Shown here: positions 38,664 to 41,735 of the stretch, one piece after another
Layout of the letters: every line of letters begins with the position of its first letter
How positions within the stretch are numbered: position 1 is the first letter of the stretch
Source: Rhizophagus sp. LPA8_4_AMF
Taxonomy: Eukaryota; Glomeromycota; Glomeromycetes; Glomerales; Glomeraceae
DNA: 41,735 nt
Direction of reading: 5' to 3'
Assembly: GCA_021464525.1 (NCBI GenBank)
Contig: JADRCO010000237.1
Span: 1 to 41,735 of the forward strand
Made by a program: the position numbers and the translations under genes
The notes under the pieces: model-generated
What the model was told of the DNA's origin: nothing
Seen by the model: only the letters and a program-made list of their open reading frames with translations
Database searches by the model: none

Positions 38664-41600
38664 ATGTCTACCCAAAAACATAAAAGACAACTCCTAGCTT
38701 CTGGTAATATTGTCAAAAAACTTCACTATGGTCCTTTTGCCATTAATTGGTGGGTTTTTACTGGGATAAAAATTAAAACAGCTCAAACAAAACAGATATG
38801 TATTTCAATACGCGTTAATATGAGGCTAAAAATTGAGCTCAACCAAGCTGAATTTATTATCCAAATAGTTGATAATAATTGGAAGCCTGGTTATATATGC
38901 GAATCAGACATGGAAGCTATTATTTACTTGACACCAAGTGCAGCAATAAATGAAACTTATAAAAACTTTTCAACGTAAAGACGCGTTTTTCTGGACCAGG
39001 TGTTTTAGGCTTTGATAATGAAACAATAACCAAGCAATTACAAGCTGAAGTTTTATTTTTTCCATTGCAAATTATTATCCATGATGGTATTAAAGTTTTT
39101 GTGGCAACATTGGGTAGTTCAGATCAAGCAGAATTGAATTTTGCAGGTTCTAGTTATTATTCATCTTTTTATTATAAGTATCATGGACAATACTCTTTAA
39201 TATGCCAATCAATAGTGAATACTGAATGTCGAATAGATATATATCATCAAGAAAAAAAATTCAAACTTATACTGGAAAATCACCTACTGATGTTTGGACA
39301 AAACTAAATATTTTGAAAAATTTTGATGGTAAAGACTTGTTTGGTTTATGTGATCAATTCATTATACAAGCCATTCGAACTTACATGAATACGTCATATT
39401 GCAAATCATGTGACTGGAATAATATTCAAATAATGACGCATGCCTTTGAAAAATATCTAAAAAAAAGAATATCAGTTGTTAATGTAAACTGGTATCAATT
39501 TTTTGATAAATGGAAACAACAATTAACAACTATCATTGAATTTACTTCACATCTTGCTTCTATATATCCAGTAAATTATGAAGTTACTAATGTTGTATTA
39601 GGAGCATGGAGAGCAATGATGCGATATGTTGGATGTACTGATATAACGCCTTATAAAAAAAAGAATCATCTGTAAGTATTTTAATTACTGAAGCATTATT
39701 ACATTATTATAAACATAAACTAATAATTTACCTCAATACAATAGCTTGAATTTTGGACATATGCAGAGGATTCAACAAATGATGGTGCTTTGATACTTTA
39801 TTTGTATACGAAAAATCTTCTGAATGAAATACCATATGATCCATCAAAATCAGAAACATCAGTAAAAAATCAAGAACTTTGTAATAAAGTTGATCAATTT
39901 TGGAATTGTTTCAATATTTCTATCAAAATAAATAAGCGTGGCTTAGAAGGTAAACAAAAGATATTATCAGTAATTGCCAATGATTTTGGGCGTCAAGAAA
40001 TAAAAGAAAAATTGAATGTAGGTTTAAAAGAATCGTTTTTAGTAATTCTTTGTAAACAAATGATTTGATGAACACGGCAAGAAAATATTCACGAACTAAT
40101 GGTCCTGATTGTATTGCTATATGTAAACCAACAGTAACCTGAAGTCAAATATCAGAAGTAAAAGACAAAGAATTTGAGGCTTTTTTCACTGATAAAGAAA
40201 ATGTTTCTATGAGTTCCTATAAAGTCCATTCAAAGACAAATCTTCCAATTCTGTATTTAAAAGACAATAAAAATGCTCTTTGGAAAAAATTTGAGGCAAC
40301 TTACCCAGATGGAATTAAATGAATATCATTTATGGCACAATTGGCAAATGGACAATTTGTTTATCGTAACGACCTAGGTGGTTTATGCAGCATTTGTAAC
40401 AAATATTTTTATGAAGTTTTTGATACATTGACTAGTCTAATCCAGTTAAATATTACTAATCAAGGAGAAAGGGTAATTTGAATATATATGATATTTTTAT
40501 TTATATTTTTGAAATCAAAAATTTTGCCTAAAATTGCATTATTTACAGAATAAATTAATTACGGAATTGGAAAAATTACGTGTTCACTTAAGGAGAGGTT
40601 TTGAAGAAGAGCTTACTATGAATGGAGATGGCACAACAATTCATGCGAGTACAATTAATCATTTTTACTCTATGCATTTGGTGAATGTTATGAACGGCAT
40701 ACTGATCGATATATGGCATGTGATCACCTATTTGTATTCATTCAACATCTTCTGACCAATCTTAAAGAATGTTGTCCAACTATTGAAGAATGTAAGGAAA
40801 AATTATATTATTTTTTGGCACATCAAGCAAGAAAGGTATATTTAAATAGTCAATTTAAGGCTAGACTAGCAAAGCTAGATATCGAAGGAGCAATTTTAAT
40901 GTGATTATAAAATGCGTATTTTACCTAAGAGTGCGAGAGAAACTAAAGAACAATTTTTTGGGAAATGGGGATGGACATTACATACGATTCTGGTGTTTAC
41001 AAAATGTGGACCTGATACTGATCAGCTCAATGTTCAAGCATTTGATCATTGGAGTACCGATACCAAACAAGATGCCTGGTTCACAATTTCATCATTTGAT
41101 TCTGTTTTTGAAACTCTTAATCCTAGACCACGATGGGTTGAAATAGTGTCAGATAATGGCGCTTATTACCATAACTCTGAATTAATTGCTACTATTGCTA
41201 ACTGGTATCAATGGTATAATATTGAAATTCATGGCTGGTATTTTCTTGAACCTGGAGAAGCTAAAATGACCACCACACTCAGGTAACTGAGCTTTCTAAT
41301 TGTATTTTACTAAACTAAACAATAATTAATCAGACATTTTTTTGTTTCTAGATCGCACATGCCATAAAAAGATATATTCGTATTGGACATAATTTAGATG
41401 AAGGAGAAAAATACAAACTGCAATAGTTGACTTAGGAGGAACTTCAGTTGCAAATCTTGAACCTATACGTGATAGTCATAAGGTTAAAACAATCGCTGGC
41501 ATTACTAAATTATTTTATTTTGAATGGCCAGTTGATGGCGATTATGCTGGATATATATGAGCTCAATGTTTACCACATATTATGGTGTCAGTTTTCACCA

Positions 41601-41723
41601 TTCGAAATATCAAAATTAACAACTACATCTATAAATAAGCCAATATCCAATACTCCTCACTCAATTCCAAAGAACCCATGGATCTTTTCATTATCTCGTG
41701 CTCAAAGTAATTATTATGATTGA
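38664..41723 (+). pseudogene. Decayed multi-exon DDE-transposase-like gene
   Basis: A long series of coding fragments in order, broken by frameshifts. N-terminal part: MSTQKHKRQLLASGNIVKKL and FSGPGVLGFDNETITKQLQA. FYR-like middle: FFPLQIIIHDGIKVFV, then SPTDVWTKLNILKNFDGKDL with LFGL. Then EFWTYAEDSTNDGALILYLY, and LCSICNKYFYEVFD with a Cys pair. The DDE-like C-terminus holds MRILPKSARETKEQFFGKWG, AFDHWSTDTKQDAWFTISSF, SDNGAYYHNSELIATIANWY and FLEPGEAK. From the Asp of SDNG to the Glu of PGEAK there are 34 residues, the D-x34-E spacing of retroviral-integrase-like transposases. Frame breaks occur near 38970, 39250, 39660 and 40900; in-frame TGA codons at 40140, 40320 and 41558. It cannot make a full protein. 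The DDE assignment rests on motif spacing only. Confidence 0.6.
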
Positions 41724-41735
41724 AAATTGTATTTG

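Overview
The window looks like nuclear DNA of an arbuscular mycorrhizal fungus (Rhizophagus / Glomeromycotina type). This is inferred from strong A+T richness, short GT-AG introns, a dense family of Sel1-repeat (SLR) proteins, a protein kinase fused to Sel1 repeats, an F-box protein, and many decayed transposons and foldback elements. Nothing looks bacterial or viral.

Layout. 1-494 is the broken 3' part of a Sel1 gene. 3617-4528 is a Sel1 gene with a damaged 5' end. 5204-6628 is an F-box/LRR-like gene. 9237-7131 (minus strand) is a five-exon kinase-Sel1 fusion whose catalytic Asp is Asn (HCN), a likely pseudokinase. 11913-24231 holds five stand-alone Sel1 paralogs (four minus, one plus); they share an upstream CTGCAGT element, with two decayed Sel1 relics nearby. 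20124-21741 is a decayed Crypton-like tyrosine recombinase. 24357-27232 is packed with inverted-repeat elements. 27414-36011 (minus) is an apparently intact kinase gene with an extraordinary 5' half. 36436-37018 is a splice-consistent hypothetical gene. 38664-41723 is a decayed DDE-transposase-like gene.

The main discovery candidate is the 7.2 kb stretch 28629-35831. Read on the minus strand it is a head-to-tail array of about 100-nt intron-like units. Each unit has a GTAAGT-like donor, usually an internal CTAAC box, and a TAG/CAG acceptor. Between consecutive units there are exactly 3 nt, at all 65 junctions I could place. The upstream exon ends in phase 1. Reading the 65 triplets in that phase gives 66 codons without a stop, rich in Tyr, Asp, Pro and Trp, although two triplets are themselves TGA. 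A final one-nucleotide exon (A) then brings the frame exactly into the kinase N-terminus. The predicted gene has 70 exons and 69 introns and a coding length divisible by three. I know of no described fungal gene like this. The evidence is sequence only, and long-read cDNA would settle it.

The stand-alone Sel1 proteins share their roughly 100-residue N-terminal region with the part of the fusion protein just after its kinase domain. They therefore probably derive from the C-terminal half of kinase-Sel1 genes. Sel1 repeats are adaptor scaffolds, so kinase, pseudokinase and Sel1 proteins may serve a common signalling system; that is inference.
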